Origin: Streptomyces sp. TLI_235
GTDB lineage: Bacteria; Actinomycetota; Actinomycetes; Streptomycetales; Streptomycetaceae
DNA: 64,000 bases
Assembly (NCBI GenBank): GCA_002300355.1
Contig: NSGV01000002.1
Coordinates: forward strand, 1,178,001 to 1,242,000
Reading direction: 5' to 3'
The position numbers and the translations under genes are program-made. Below the pieces are notes generated by a model. That model had not been told where the DNA came from. It did no database searches and saw only the letters and a list, made by a program, of their open reading frames with translations. Of this stretch, positions 27,583 to 36,342 are shown one piece after another (position 1 is the first letter of the stretch; every line of letters begins with the position of its first letter).

Positions 27583-28992
27583 TCATCGCGGCCACCGCCC
27601 GTCGCCGCGGTCGGCGGGCAGGCGCCGGCCGGTGCGGGCGAGTGCGGCGTCGGCGGCGGCGTGGCCGCTGCGCACCGCACTCTCCATGGTCGCGGGCCAG
27701 CCGGTGGCCGTCCACGAACCGGCCAGCAGGAGGCCGGGGATGTCGGTGGCCGCGGCGGGCCGCAGCGGGGCGGTGCCGGGGGCCGGGTCGAAGGTGGCCG
27801 TCCGCTCGCGGGTGACGAAGAAGTCCAGCACCTTCGCCTCGCGCGCGCCGGGCACCAGCCGGGCCAGCTCCGGCAGGTAGCGCTCGCGCAGCTCGGCCAC
27901 CGGCAGGTCGATCTCGTCCTGCACCGCGGACTGCGACAGCGCCAGGTACTGGGCCCCGGGCACGGCGAGGCCGGAGTGGGCCGTCCGGTCGAAGACCCAC
28001 TGGACGGGCGAGCCCAGTGCGGCGAAGAACGGGCGGCGCAGCAGCGGGCGGTCGTACACCACGTGCACGTTGAGGATCGGCGCGTGGCCGAGCTCGGCGA
28101 GCCGGTGCTGGTCGCGCAGCGCGCCCGGCGGCAGCAGGGCGGCGGCCGCCTCCTGGGCGCCGGCCAGCACCACCGTGTCGGCGGTGAGCAGCTCACCCTC
28201 CTCGAGCCGGACGGCGTGCCGGTCGGCGGGCTTGATCTCGGCCGCCCGGGTGCGCAGCCGCACCTGGACGCCGAGGCGCTCCAGCTCGGCCAGGGCGGCG
28301 TCGTGGTGGATCCGGCCGAGCGGCACCGCGGCCATGCCGATGTCCGAGGCGCCCGGGTCGGAGAGCAGGCCGGTCTTGAAGACCATCGCGGCCAGTGCCA
28401 GCGAGGTCTGCTCGGCAGTGGCGTTCAGGGTGGCGACGCCCACCAGGTCCCAGAGGGCGGCGACGGTGGCCGCGGACTGGCCGTGCCGGCGCAGCCAGCT
28501 GCCGAAGGAGATCTCGTCCAGCGCCGGATCGGCGAGGTCGAGCGCCTGCAGGGCGAGCGCGCCGCGGACCACGCGCAGCCGGTCGGCGGGGCCCAGGTGC
28601 GGGTACCCGGCGAGGCTGGCGGCCAGGTGCAGCGGCACCGGCAGCCCGGCGCGGCGCAGCCGGCCGAAGGTGCGCCGGCCGTCGGGGGCGACGGAGAGCA
28701 CCGGAACGTCCAGCCGGGGCTGGAGATCCACCAGACGGCCCGCGCCCAGTCGGTCCAACAGGCCGCGGTACGCGGTGCAGCAGCGCAGGAAGACGTGCTG
28801 GCCGTTGTCGACCACCAGGTCGCCGCGGCGGAAGGAGAAGGCGAGGCCGCCGAGCCGGGGCCTGGTCTCCAGCAGGGTGACGCGGTGGTCGGCCTCGGCG
28901 AGCCGCAGCGCCGCGGTGATGCCGGCGAGGCCGCCGCCGACCACGACGGCGGTGGGCCGCTCGGCCGTCGTCCGTGCGGTCATCGGTGACAC
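27583..28992 (-). CDS. hpnE: HpnE, hydroxysqualene dehydroxylase (FAD)
   Basis: A 469-residue FAD-dependent oxidoreductase of the phytoene-desaturase fold: Rossmann VVVGGGLAGITAALRLAEA near residue 20, the FAD-contacting RLGGLAFSFRRGDLVVDNGQ region (quoted to its conserved Gln), and a C-terminal LLLAGSWTATGWPATMESAV. HpnE reduces hydroxysqualene to squalene after HpnC and HpnD. GTG/ATG starts at 28992 or 28983 are both possible. It lies 94 bases downstream of hpnD. Confidence 0.9.
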   Translation of the reverse strand: MSPMTARTTAERPTAVVVGGGLAGITAALRLAEADHRVTLLETRPRLGGLAFSFRRGDLVVDNGQHVFLRCCTAYRGLLDRLGAGRLVDLQPRLDVPVLSVAPDGRRTFGRLRRAGLPVPLHLAASLAGYPHLGPADRLRVVRGALALQALDLADPALDEISFGSWLRRHGQSAATVAALWDLVGVATLNATAEQTSLALAAMVFKTGLLSDPGASDIGMAAVPLGRIHHDAALAELERLGVQVRLRTRAAEIKPADRHAVRLEEGELLTADTVVLAGAQEAAAALLPPGALRDQHRLAELGHAPILNVHVVYDRPLLRRPFFAALGSPVQWVFDRTAHSGLAVPGAQYLALSQSAVQDEIDLPVAELRERYLPELARLVPGAREAKVLDFFVTRERTATFDPAPGTAPLRPAAATDIPGLLLAGSWTATGWPATMESAVRSGHAAADAALARTGRRLPADRGDGRWPR

Positions 28993-29086
28993 CCCCTGCC
29001 CTCGTCTCGCCGTCGTTTCGTGGACAACATCACTGCATATGCCCGTGATTCCCTGTTGACACAGCGTGACATAACTGGCGGAAGAA

Positions 29087-29989
29087 TCAAGAACGCCCTC
29101 CGGCGAGCCCGGACAGCGCCACGTACGCCTTCTCCCAGCCCGGAAGGGAGACCCGGCCGCGCAGCACCGACTCCGGTTCGGCCGCGATCCGGCCGAGCAG
29201 GCGGTGGTAGATGCCGGCCATCGCCGCGGTGCACGCGCGGCTGCGGCGGTCGAGCATCGGCAGCAGCCGCAGGCCCTCCTCGAAGGCCTGCTGGGCGCGG
29301 TGCGCCTCGAAGGCGACCAGCCCGGTGAAGTCCGCGCCGGCCGGCGGCTCGGACAGGCCGAAGCCCTCCTGGCAGCCGAACCGGACGAGGTCCTCGGTGG
29401 GCAGGTAGGTGCGGCCGTTGGCGGCGTCCTCGCGCAGGTCGCGCAGGATGTTGGTGAGCTGCAGGGCGAGGCCGAGGGTGTCGGCGTAGTGCGCGCCGAG
29501 CTCCGGGTCCTCGCAGCCGTACACGCCGAGCGAGAGCCGGCCGATCGCGCCGGCCACGCAGCGGCAGTAGACCTTGAGGTCGTCGTAGGTCTGGTACTCG
29601 ACGCCCTTGAGGTCCATCTCGACGCCGTCGATCAGCTCGTCGAAGCCGCCGAGCGGGATGGGGAAGCGCCGGGCGGCGTCCGCGAGGGCGACCTTGACCG
29701 GGTCGGTGTCGTCCTCGCCGACCGCGCCGGCCCGGACCTCGCCCAGCAGCTCGCGGGTGCGCATCAGCTGCTCGGACTTGCGGTCGGCGGGCAGGTCGCC
29801 GTCGCCGATGTCGTCCACCCGGCGGGCCAGGGCGTAGAGCGCGGACATGGCGAGGCGCTTGGGCTCCGGCAGCAGCCGGATGCCGTAGCTGAAGTTGCGG
29901 GCCTGCAGCGCGGTGACCGCCTCGCAGTACCGGTAGGCCGCCATGACCGGCGCCGACGCCAGTGGGGATGCCGCCACTCGGGCGTTCAC
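29087..29989 (-). CDS. hpnD: HpnD, presqualene diphosphate synthase
   Basis: A 300-residue squalene/phytoene synthase-family protein with both Asp-rich motifs, RRVDDIGDGD (residues 46-55) and LRDLREDAANGRTYLP, and the YCRCVAGAIG helix. It condenses two farnesyl diphosphates to presqualene diphosphate. The GTG start overlaps the hpnC stop as GTGA. Confidence 0.92.
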   Translation of the reverse strand: MNARVAASPLASAPVMAAYRYCEAVTALQARNFSYGIRLLPEPKRLAMSALYALARRVDDIGDGDLPADRKSEQLMRTRELLGEVRAGAVGEDDTDPVKVALADAARRFPIPLGGFDELIDGVEMDLKGVEYQTYDDLKVYCRCVAGAIGRLSLGVYGCEDPELGAHYADTLGLALQLTNILRDLREDAANGRTYLPTEDLVRFGCQEGFGLSEPPAGADFTGLVAFEAHRAQQAFEEGLRLLPMLDRRSRACTAAMAGIYHRLLGRIAAEPESVLRGRVSLPGWEKAYVALSGLAGGRS

Positions 29990-30921
29990 CTTCCCTTCGC
30001 GAAGAGTGCCGCCGCCCGAAGTGCGAGGCGGCGCTTGTCCGGCTTGGGCTGCTGGGCGAGGACGTCGTACCCGGCGGCCTCTACGGCCGCCAGGGCCGCG
30101 TACCCGCCCGCGGTGAATCCCGCGAGCAGCAGCCGTAGCCTCCCGTGAACCGTACCCACCAGCGGCGCGCCGCGGTCGAGCAGGGTCCTGGCCCGCTCGG
30201 CCTCGAAGGCGATCAGCTCGCGGACGCGCGGCCCGGCGGTGGGTTCGGCGAGGTCGGCCTCGGTGACGCCGAACCGCTCGCGGGAGTCGGCGGGCAGGTA
30301 GATCCGGCCGCGGCCGAGGTCCTCGGCGACGTCCTGGATGTGCTCGACGATCTGCAGGCCGCTGCAGATCGCGTCGGAGAGGGCGATCCGCTCGGGGGTG
30401 GCGACGCCGGCGATGGCCAGCACCAGGCGGCCGACCGGGTCGGCGGAGAGGGTGCAGTAGCCGATCAGGTCGCGGTAGGTGGCGTAGCGGGTGGTGGTCT
30501 GGTCGACCCGGTTGGCCTCGATCAGCCGGCGGAACGGCTCCGGGGTGACGGGGTGGCGGTCGGCCAGCGGGACGAGCGCCTTCATCAGCGGGTGGCGGGG
30601 CTCCTCGCCGCCCTGGCCGAGGGCGGCTCCGAAGGCGCGGTCGAGGTCGCGCTCCAGGCCGTCCAGCAGGCCGAGCCGGAAGGCGGTGCGGTCGGCGGTG
30701 ACCGGGACGTCGAGCAGGGCGGCGACGCGCTCGGGCTCGGCGAGGTCGCCGTCGCCGGCGTCGTCGACCAGCCTGGCGAAGCCGTAGACCGCCATCAGGT
30801 CGGTCCGCCAGGCGGCGGGGAGGAAGGAGGGCGCGACCGGGAAGTTCTCCAGGTCCGCCTTCTGCAACGTGGCGCCATCTGTCTGATTGTCTGATTTGGC
30901 CGAAGCCACCACTGCCGTCAC
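29986..30921 (-). CDS. hpnC: HpnC, hydroxysqualene synthase
   Basis: A 311-residue paralogue of HpnD: ARLVDDAGDGD (first Asp-rich motif), GYCTLSADPVGRLVL, and DVAEDLGRGRIYLP (second motif). HpnC converts presqualene diphosphate to hydroxysqualene, which separates it from HpnD; operon order and the DVAED motif support the assignment. It is the first gene of the hopanoid operon; the start is a GTG at 30919-30921. Confidence 0.92.
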   Translation of the reverse strand: MTAVVASAKSDNQTDGATLQKADLENFPVAPSFLPAAWRTDLMAVYGFARLVDDAGDGDLAEPERVAALLDVPVTADRTAFRLGLLDGLERDLDRAFGAALGQGGEEPRHPLMKALVPLADRHPVTPEPFRRLIEANRVDQTTTRYATYRDLIGYCTLSADPVGRLVLAIAGVATPERIALSDAICSGLQIVEHIQDVAEDLGRGRIYLPADSRERFGVTEADLAEPTAGPRVRELIAFEAERARTLLDRGAPLVGTVHGRLRLLLAGFTAGGYAALAAVEAAGYDVLAQQPKPDKRRLALRAAALFAKGR

Positions 30922-30993
30922 TCCCCCGTTCTACACCGCTGCCGCCCGGCGGTCCCCTTCGGACACGCGTACCGGGCCCTGTGTCCGATCACG

Positions 30994-31031
30994 CCGAGGC
31001 CGGTGCCGGAAGACTCCGGCACCGGCCTCGG
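30994..31031 (-). terminator. strong terminator after the TagH-like gene
   Basis: A perfect 16-base stem (30994-31009 with 31016-31031) and 6-base loop lie 20 bases after the stop of the upstream operon and 73 bases before hpnC. It therefore separates the envelope operon from the hopanoid operon. Confidence 0.8.
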
Positions 31032-31050
31032 AGAGGTCGCCGCAACCCGC

Positions 31051-31866
31051 TCAGGGGCGGTCGCCGCGCTCGTACGCCTTGACGACGACATCGGTCGGCC
31101 CGTCCATGACGAGCTCGCCCTTCTCGATCCAGATGGTGCGCTCGCACGTGTCGCGGATCGCGTTGTTGTTGTGGCTGACCAGGAAGACCGTGCCGGCCTC
31201 CTTGCGCAGCTCGCGGATGCGGGCCTCGGAGCGCTTCTGGAACTTCTGGTCGCCGGTGGCCAGCGCCTCGTCGATCAGCAGCACGTCGTGCGTCTTCGCC
31301 GCGGCGATCGAGAACCGCAGACGGGCCGCCATGCCGGAGGAGTACGTGCGCATCGGCAGGGTGATGAAGTCACCCTTCTCGTTGATGCCCGAGAAGTCGA
31401 CGATGTCCTGGTAGCGGCTGCGCACCTCGGCGGGGGACATGCCCATCGCCAGGCAGCCCAGCACCACGTTGCGGTCACCGGTCAGGTCGTTCATCAGTGC
31501 GGCGTTCACGCCCAGCAGCGAGGGCTGGCCGTTGGTGTAGATGCCGCCCCGCTCGGTCGGCAGCAGGCCGGCGATGGCCGCCAGCATGGTCGACTTGCCC
31601 GAGCCGTTGGAGCCGATGAGGCCGACCGCCTCGCCCTTGTACGCGGTGAAGCTGATGCCGCGCACGGCGTGCACCTCGCGGATGGCGGGCGAGCGCTTGC
31701 GCGAGATGATCCGGCTCAGCGCCGAGGTGGCGCTGCCCTTGCCGGAGCCTGCGCCGTGCACCTTGTAGACGATGTGCACGTCGTCCACGACGACGGTGGG
31801 CACGCGGGCCTGGTCGGCGTCCACCGGGGCCGCCTCCTTGACGTTGGTCGTTGCGGTGTCAGCCAC
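31051..31866 (-). CDS. ABC exporter ATPase, TagH/Wzt-type (polysaccharide or teichoic acid export)
   Basis: A 271-residue ATPase with a leading extension, Walker A GSNGSGKST, the TagH-like HAVRGISFTAYKGEAVGLIG segment, the family-specific signature TYSSGMAARLRFSIA and Walker B VLLIDEALATGD. There is no C-terminal carbohydrate-binding domain. It pairs with the permease that ends 8 bases inside its start. This class moves lipid-linked glycans or teichoic acids across the membrane; the cargo should be the product of the upstream genes. Confidence 0.88.
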   Translation of the reverse strand: MADTATTNVKEAAPVDADQARVPTVVVDDVHIVYKVHGAGSGKGSATSALSRIISRKRSPAIREVHAVRGISFTAYKGEAVGLIGSNGSGKSTMLAAIAGLLPTERGGIYTNGQPSLLGVNAALMNDLTGDRNVVLGCLAMGMSPAEVRSRYQDIVDFSGINEKGDFITLPMRTYSSGMAARLRFSIAAAKTHDVLLIDEALATGDQKFQKRSEARIRELRKEAGTVFLVSHNNNAIRDTCERTIWIEKGELVMDGPTDVVVKAYERGDRP

Positions 31867-32779
31867 GGCCGTACTCCTCCTCCGCCTTCCAGAAGAACAC
31901 GAACCCGATCACGAAGGCGACCAGGGCCCACCCGATCGCCACGGCCCACACGTGCGGCGGCAGCGACGCACGGTTGCCGGCGCTCGGGTCGAAGGCGAAC
32001 CGGATGAGGTCCATGTAGACCGCGGCCGGGTTCACGTCGGCGAGTACCTGGATCCACTTCGGCCAGGACTTGATGTTGTTCTCGATGCTGTAGAACACGC
32101 CCGACAGGTACATCCAGGTGCGCAGGATGAACGGCATCAGCTGCGCCATGTCGCTGGTCTTGGCGCCGACCCGGGCCATGACCAGGGCGATACCCGTGTT
32201 GAACAGGCAGAGCAGTGCGATGGCCGGGATGACCAGCAGCCAGGTCAGACCGGGCACGATCCCGCTGATCAGCACGATCGCGACCAGGACGATCATCGAG
32301 ATCAGCAGCTGCTGCAGCTGGATGATGGTGAAGGCGATCGGCAGGCACGCGCGGGGGAAGTGCAGCGCCCGGATCAGCCCCAGGTTGTCGGAGATCGAGC
32401 GGGTACCGCTCTGCACCGCGCTCTGGATGAACTGGAAGATGAAGACGCCGATGCACAGCCACGGGACGTAGTTGTCGATCGACTTGCTGCCCGCGAGGAT
32501 CAGGCCGAAGACCAGGAAGTAGACCACGCAGTTCAGCAGCGGGGTCACGACCTGCCAGACCTGGCCCAGCTTCGCCGTGCTGTACTGCGCGACCAGTCTC
32601 GCGGTCGCGAAGGACACGATGAAGTGGCGCCGGGCCCACAGGTCCTTGATGTACTGCGCCAGTCCGGGCCGCCGGCCGCTCACCGTCAGGCCGTACTTGG
32701 CCACGAGCTGCTGGGGGGTCAGGCCCGCGTCGGCACCCCTCGGGGCCGAGAGGCTGAGCGGGTCACTCAATGTCGACAC
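31859..32779 (-). CDS. ABC-2 type permease, TagG/Wzm-like
   Basis: A 306-residue permease with a cytoplasmic N-terminus of about 70 residues, six membrane helices and the ABC-2 loop NLGLIRALHFPRACLP that contacts the ATPase. The motif ENNIKSWPKWIQVLADVNPA before the last helix pair is typical of O-antigen and teichoic acid exporters in actinomycetes. It overlaps the ATPase gene by 8 bases. Confidence 0.88.
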   Translation of the reverse strand: MSTLSDPLSLSAPRGADAGLTPQQLVAKYGLTVSGRRPGLAQYIKDLWARRHFIVSFATARLVAQYSTAKLGQVWQVVTPLLNCVVYFLVFGLILAGSKSIDNYVPWLCIGVFIFQFIQSAVQSGTRSISDNLGLIRALHFPRACLPIAFTIIQLQQLLISMIVLVAIVLISGIVPGLTWLLVIPAIALLCLFNTGIALVMARVGAKTSDMAQLMPFILRTWMYLSGVFYSIENNIKSWPKWIQVLADVNPAAVYMDLIRFAFDPSAGNRASLPPHVWAVAIGWALVAFVIGFVFFWKAEEEYGRG

Positions 32780-32839
32780 ATTCGTCCTTGATCACGGAAG
32801 GTAGTTCGACCGACAGGGGGGCACTGCCGGCTGCAGCGA

Positions 32840-33724
32840 TCAGATGATCGGCGGTCGTCCCAAGCGGGTCAATCGCCATACAGTACGCCATCGCATCGGC
32901 CGTCGCGGACCACAGGGTTCGCTCCAGCCGGCCCGGAAACCGCCCAGCCAGGCCTTGATCGCCTCGCTGGAGGGACGGCGGGCCAGCGTGAGCAGGAACC
33001 AGGTTCCCAGATAGAGAGGCACGAGCAGGGCGGGAAGGTTCCGCCGTGCCAGCCACACCCGGTTGCGGGCCACGTTGTGGAAGTACGAGGCGTGCCGGGC
33101 CGGCGAGGTGGTGGGGTGGTGCAGCACCACGTCGGCGCGGTAGTCGATGGCCCAGCCGGCGTCCTGCGCGCGCCAGGCGAGGTCGGTCTCCTCGTGCGCG
33201 TAGAAGAACTCGGCGGGCAGCTGGCCGGCCTGCGGGAAGACCGCGGTGCGGACGGCGCTGGCGCCGCCCAGGAAGGTGGTCACCCGGGAGGAGCGCAGCG
33301 GGTCGCTGGCGCGCAGCCGCGGGACGTGCCGGCGCTGGGTGGCGCCGGTGTCCGGGTCGGCGATCCGGAAGGAGACGATGCCCAGGCGCGGGTCCTCGGC
33401 GAAGGCGCGGCGCAGCAGCTCGGCGGAGTCCCGGTCGGGCAGCAGGCCGTCGTCGTCGAGGAAGAGCACCACGTCGACGTCCTGGCCGTCCGGGCCGAAG
33501 AGCTCGATGCCGACGTTGCGGCCGCCGGGGATGCCGAGGTTCTCGGCGGTCTCGGTGGCCCGGACGTCCGCGGGCAGGGCGGGCAGCGGCGCACCGTTGG
33601 CGACCACCGCGATCTCGACCGGCGGGCCGTCCTGGGCGCGCACCGACTCGATGAGCGCGTTGAGCTCGGCCGGACGGTTGCCCTGGGTGATGATGACGGC
33701 GCCGAGCCGCAGGGCGTCGCTCAT
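32840..33724 (-). CDS. family 2 glycosyltransferase
   Basis: A 294-residue GT-A fold enzyme: AVIITQGNRPAELNALIESV at the N-terminus, the metal/nucleotide-binding LFLDDDGLLPD, and the acceptor-site EFFYAHEETDLAWRAQDAG. The last 90 residues are hydrophobic or basic and may attach to the membrane. Its ATG overlaps the stop of the CDP-alcohol transferase upstream as ATGA. It resembles rhamnosyl/galactofuranosyl-type GT2 enzymes; donor and acceptor are unknown. Confidence 0.85.
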   Translation of the reverse strand: MSDALRLGAVIITQGNRPAELNALIESVRAQDGPPVEIAVVANGAPLPALPADVRATETAENLGIPGGRNVGIELFGPDGQDVDVVLFLDDDGLLPDRDSAELLRRAFAEDPRLGIVSFRIADPDTGATQRRHVPRLRASDPLRSSRVTTFLGGASAVRTAVFPQAGQLPAEFFYAHEETDLAWRAQDAGWAIDYRADVVLHHPTTSPARHASYFHNVARNRVWLARRNLPALLVPLYLGTWFLLTLARRPSSEAIKAWLGGFRAGWSEPCGPRRPMRWRTVWRLTRLGRPPII

Positions 33725-34560
33725 CGCAGCCTGCTCGACAGCACGATGCTGAGCAGGTGGAGCACCGTCTGCAGCATGGCGATGGCGGCGAGCACCACGA
33801 CGGCAAGGCGGGTGAAGTAGAGGCCGCCGTGGACCGCGTCGGCGATGCCGGCGGCGAGGATGAGGAGCGAGGCCTCGACGGCGCCGACCAGGCGGTGGAA
33901 CTTCAGCAGCGAGGCGACGCGACGGGCCTTGGCGACGCCGGCCGAGCGCGGCACCGAGGCGCTGTCCTCGACGGCGGTCATCCCGCTGCGGGCCCGGGCC
34001 ACGTCCACCAGGTCGGTCTCGGACTTGATCAGGATCGCGCCGAGGGCGGCCAGGGTGCCGAGGAAGGCCCACTGCCAGGCGGCGGCGGTGCCCTCCTGGT
34101 GGAACAGGTCGGTGGCCCGCAGGCCGAGGCCGGTGAGCAGGGCGGCCTCGGACATGTAGTGGCCGACCCGGTCCAGGTACACGCCGGTGAGCGAGGTCTG
34201 CCGGCGCCAGCGGGCGACCTCGCCGTCGACGCAGTCCAGCAGCAGGTAGACCTGGATCAGCAGGGCGCCGAGCACCGCGCCGGCCAGGCCGGGGATCACC
34301 AGCGCGGCGCCGGCCAGGATGCCGGTGAGCATCATCAGGTACGTCAGGCCGTTGGGCGTGATGAAGGTGACGGTGCTCAGCACGCGGGTGATCCGCAGCG
34401 AGATCTTCCGCATGTAGAGGCGGCCGGCCCAGTGCTCGGCGCTGCGGCGCTGGAGCATCCCCTCCGGGTGGATGACGGCCCGCAGCTCCTCGATCGAGGG
34501 GCGGCGGGTCAGGTCGACCGGGGCGACCGAGGGGGTGTCAGCGGTGGACTGCTTTGACAT
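33721..34560 (-). CDS. CDP-alcohol phosphatidyltransferase family protein (short form)
   Basis: A 279-residue membrane enzyme with six helices. The family motif DG(x)2AR(x)8G(x)3D(x)3D is present as DGEVARWRRQTSLTGVYLDR followed by VGH, so the final catalytic Asp position is His. The family swaps CMP on a CDP-alcohol for another alcohol to make a phosphodiester. The gene overlaps the dehydrogenase upstream by 23 bases. The His may define a variant subfamily rather than an inactive enzyme. Confidence 0.85.
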   Translation of the reverse strand: MSKQSTADTPSVAPVDLTRRPSIEELRAVIHPEGMLQRRSAEHWAGRLYMRKISLRITRVLSTVTFITPNGLTYLMMLTGILAGAALVIPGLAGAVLGALLIQVYLLLDCVDGEVARWRRQTSLTGVYLDRVGHYMSEAALLTGLGLRATDLFHQEGTAAAWQWAFLGTLAALGAILIKSETDLVDVARARSGMTAVEDSASVPRSAGVAKARRVASLLKFHRLVGAVEASLLILAAGIADAVHGGLYFTRLAVVVLAAIAMLQTVLHLLSIVLSSRLR

Positions 34561-35599
34561 AGTCGGCGTACGCGTCCCTGATGTCCGATGGCGAGAGGTC
34601 GAGGTGTTCCAGGATGGTGAAGCGGCCCGGGCGGGTGTTCGGGGCGTAGTGCACCGCCTCGGTGAACTCCGCCTCGGTGAATCCGATCCGGTCGGCGGTC
34701 ACCGGCAGTCCGTGGCTCGCCAGGCGCTCCACGATCAGGCCGGTCAGCTCCTGCTCGCCCCGCAGGTGGCTGGCGAAGGCGGCCCCGAGGCCGACCTGCT
34801 CGCCGTGCTGCGCGGACCGCTTGGGGTACAGCAGGTCCAGGGCGTGCGAGATCTCGTGGCAGGCGCCCGACGAGGGCCGGGTGCTGCCCGCGATGTTCAT
34901 CGCGATGCCGGACAGTACCAGGGCTTCCGACAGGGCCATCAGGAGGTCCTCGTCCGCCAGGCTGCCGGGGTGGCGCAGCAGGTTCTCGCCGGCCGAGCGG
35001 GCCATCGCGACGGCCAGGCCGTCGACCGGCTCGCCGGTGATCCGGTTCGAGAGCTCCCAGTCCGCGCAGGCCGAGATGTTGGAGATGACGTCGCCGATGC
35101 CGGCCGCGACGAAGCGCTGCGGGGCCTGGCGGATGACGTCGAGGTCGACCACGATGCCGATCGGGCTGGGCACGCCGTAGGAGCCGCGCCCGGCGTCGTT
35201 GTCGAGGATCGAGACCGGCGAGCAGATGCCGTCGTGGGCGAGGTTGGTGGCCACCGCGACGATCGGCAGGCCGACCCGCGCGGCGGCGTACTTCGCCGCG
35301 TCGATGATCTTGCCGCCGCCGAGGCCGACCAGGGCGTCGAAGTGGCCGCCGCGCATCTCGTCGGCGAGCCGGACGGCCGCGTCCAGGGTGCCGTCGGCGA
35401 CCTCGAACCAGGCGGCGCCCGGGAGCAGCGGTTCGAGCCGCTCCCGGAGCACCGCGCCGGAACCGTTGCTGATCGCCACCGCTATCCGCCCGGAGGAGGA
35501 CAGCCGCTGGTCGGCGAGGATCCCGCCGAGCGCGTCGATCGCGCCGGCCCGGATCTCGACGAAGACCGGCGAGGGCACCAGCCGGGTCAGTACTGGCAC
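34538..35599 (-). CDS. glycerol-1-phosphate dehydrogenase-like (EgsA/AraM) iron-type alcohol dehydrogenase
   Basis: A 353-residue enzyme of the dehydroquinate-synthase/G1PDH superfamily: VGLGGGKIIDAAKYAA binds NAD(P), ATNLAHDGICSPVSI matches the G1PDH substrate loop, and the metal-site histidines are in ACHEISHALDLL and SAQHGEQVGLGAA. G1PDHs reduce dihydroxyacetone phosphate to sn-glycerol 1-phosphate. GTG at 35597-35599 overlaps the nucleotidyltransferase stop by 13 bases. Substrate is inferred by family, so another polyol phosphate is possible. Confidence 0.8.
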   Translation of the reverse strand: MPVLTRLVPSPVFVEIRAGAIDALGGILADQRLSSSGRIAVAISNGSGAVLRERLEPLLPGAAWFEVADGTLDAAVRLADEMRGGHFDALVGLGGGKIIDAAKYAAARVGLPIVAVATNLAHDGICSPVSILDNDAGRGSYGVPSPIGIVVDLDVIRQAPQRFVAAGIGDVISNISACADWELSNRITGEPVDGLAVAMARSAGENLLRHPGSLADEDLLMALSEALVLSGIAMNIAGSTRPSSGACHEISHALDLLYPKRSAQHGEQVGLGAAFASHLRGEQELTGLIVERLASHGLPVTADRIGFTEAEFTEAVHYAPNTRPGRFTILEHLDLSPSDIRDAYADYVKAVHR

Positions 35600-36342
35600 G
35601 CGATCTCCCGCGCGCGGGCGAGGTCGTCGTGGTTGTCGACCTCGACCCAGGAGACCTCGCCGATCGGCTGCACGTCGATGCGCAGGCCGCGGTCGACCAT
35701 CTCCTGGTAGCCGTCCTCGTAGTACAGCTGCGGGTCGCGCTCGAAGGTCGTCCGCAGGGCGTCGGCGAGGGCGTCCTTGGCGGACGGGTTGATGATCGTG
35801 ACGCCGATGTACTCGCCGGTGGCCTCGGCCGGGTCCATCAGCTTGGTGATGCGGCGCATGCCGAGGGCGGGGTCGACGACGACCTTCATCTCCTCGTCGG
35901 CGAGCTTCTTCACGGTGTCCAGGGCGAGCAGGATGCCGGGGGCGCTGCCCTCCTTGGCCATCCGGTCGTTGCCGTCGAGCATGGTGCGCTGGACGGAGGC
36001 CGGGTGCACGGTGTCGCCGTTGGCGAGCAGCAGGCCCTCGCCGAACAGGTCGCGGGCGCACCACAGGGAGTAGGCGTTGTTCCACTCCTCGGCCTTGTCG
36101 TTCTCGACCAGGGTGAGCTTGACGCCGTACTTCTGCTCCAGCGCGTCCTTGCGGTCGTAGACCGCCTCCTTGCGGTACCCGACCACCACGGCGGCCTCGC
36201 GGAGCCCCACCTCGGCGAAGTTGCCGAGGGTCAGGTCCAGGACGGTCCGGTCCCCGTCGACCGGCACCAGCGCCTTGGGCAGGGTGTCGGTGTACGGGCG
36301 GAGCCGGCGGCCTGCGCCGGCGGCCAGGACGAGGCCGATCAT
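35587..36342 (-). CDS. sugar/polyol-phosphate nucleotidyltransferase
   Basis: A 251-residue protein starting MIGLVLAAGAGRRLRPYTDT, the nucleotide-binding loop of NTP-transferases, followed by PKALVPVDG and ENDKAEEWNNAYSLW; LLLANGDTVH carries the metal Asp and WVEVDNHDDLARAREI closes the fold. The WNNAYSLW segment is typical of choline- or inositol-phosphate cytidylyltransferases rather than glucose-1-phosphate enzymes. It probably activates the polyol phosphate with CTP for the CDP-alcohol transferases that surround it. The ATG overlaps the upstream stop as ATGA. Confidence 0.85.
   Translation of the reverse strand: MIGLVLAAGAGRRLRPYTDTLPKALVPVDGDRTVLDLTLGNFAEVGLREAAVVVGYRKEAVYDRKDALEQKYGVKLTLVENDKAEEWNNAYSLWCARDLFGEGLLLANGDTVHPASVQRTMLDGNDRMAKEGSAPGILLALDTVKKLADEEMKVVVDPALGMRRITKLMDPAEATGEYIGVTIINPSAKDALADALRTTFERDPQLYYEDGYQEMVDRGLRIDVQPIGEVSWVEVDNHDDLARAREIACQY

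Noticed and set aside
29087..30921. Carotenoid (phytoene) synthase pair
   Set aside because: Both proteins have the squalene/phytoene synthase fold, but the order with hpnE, shc, hpnG, hpnH and hpnO identifies them as HpnD and HpnC; no lycopene cyclase or phytoene desaturase set is present.
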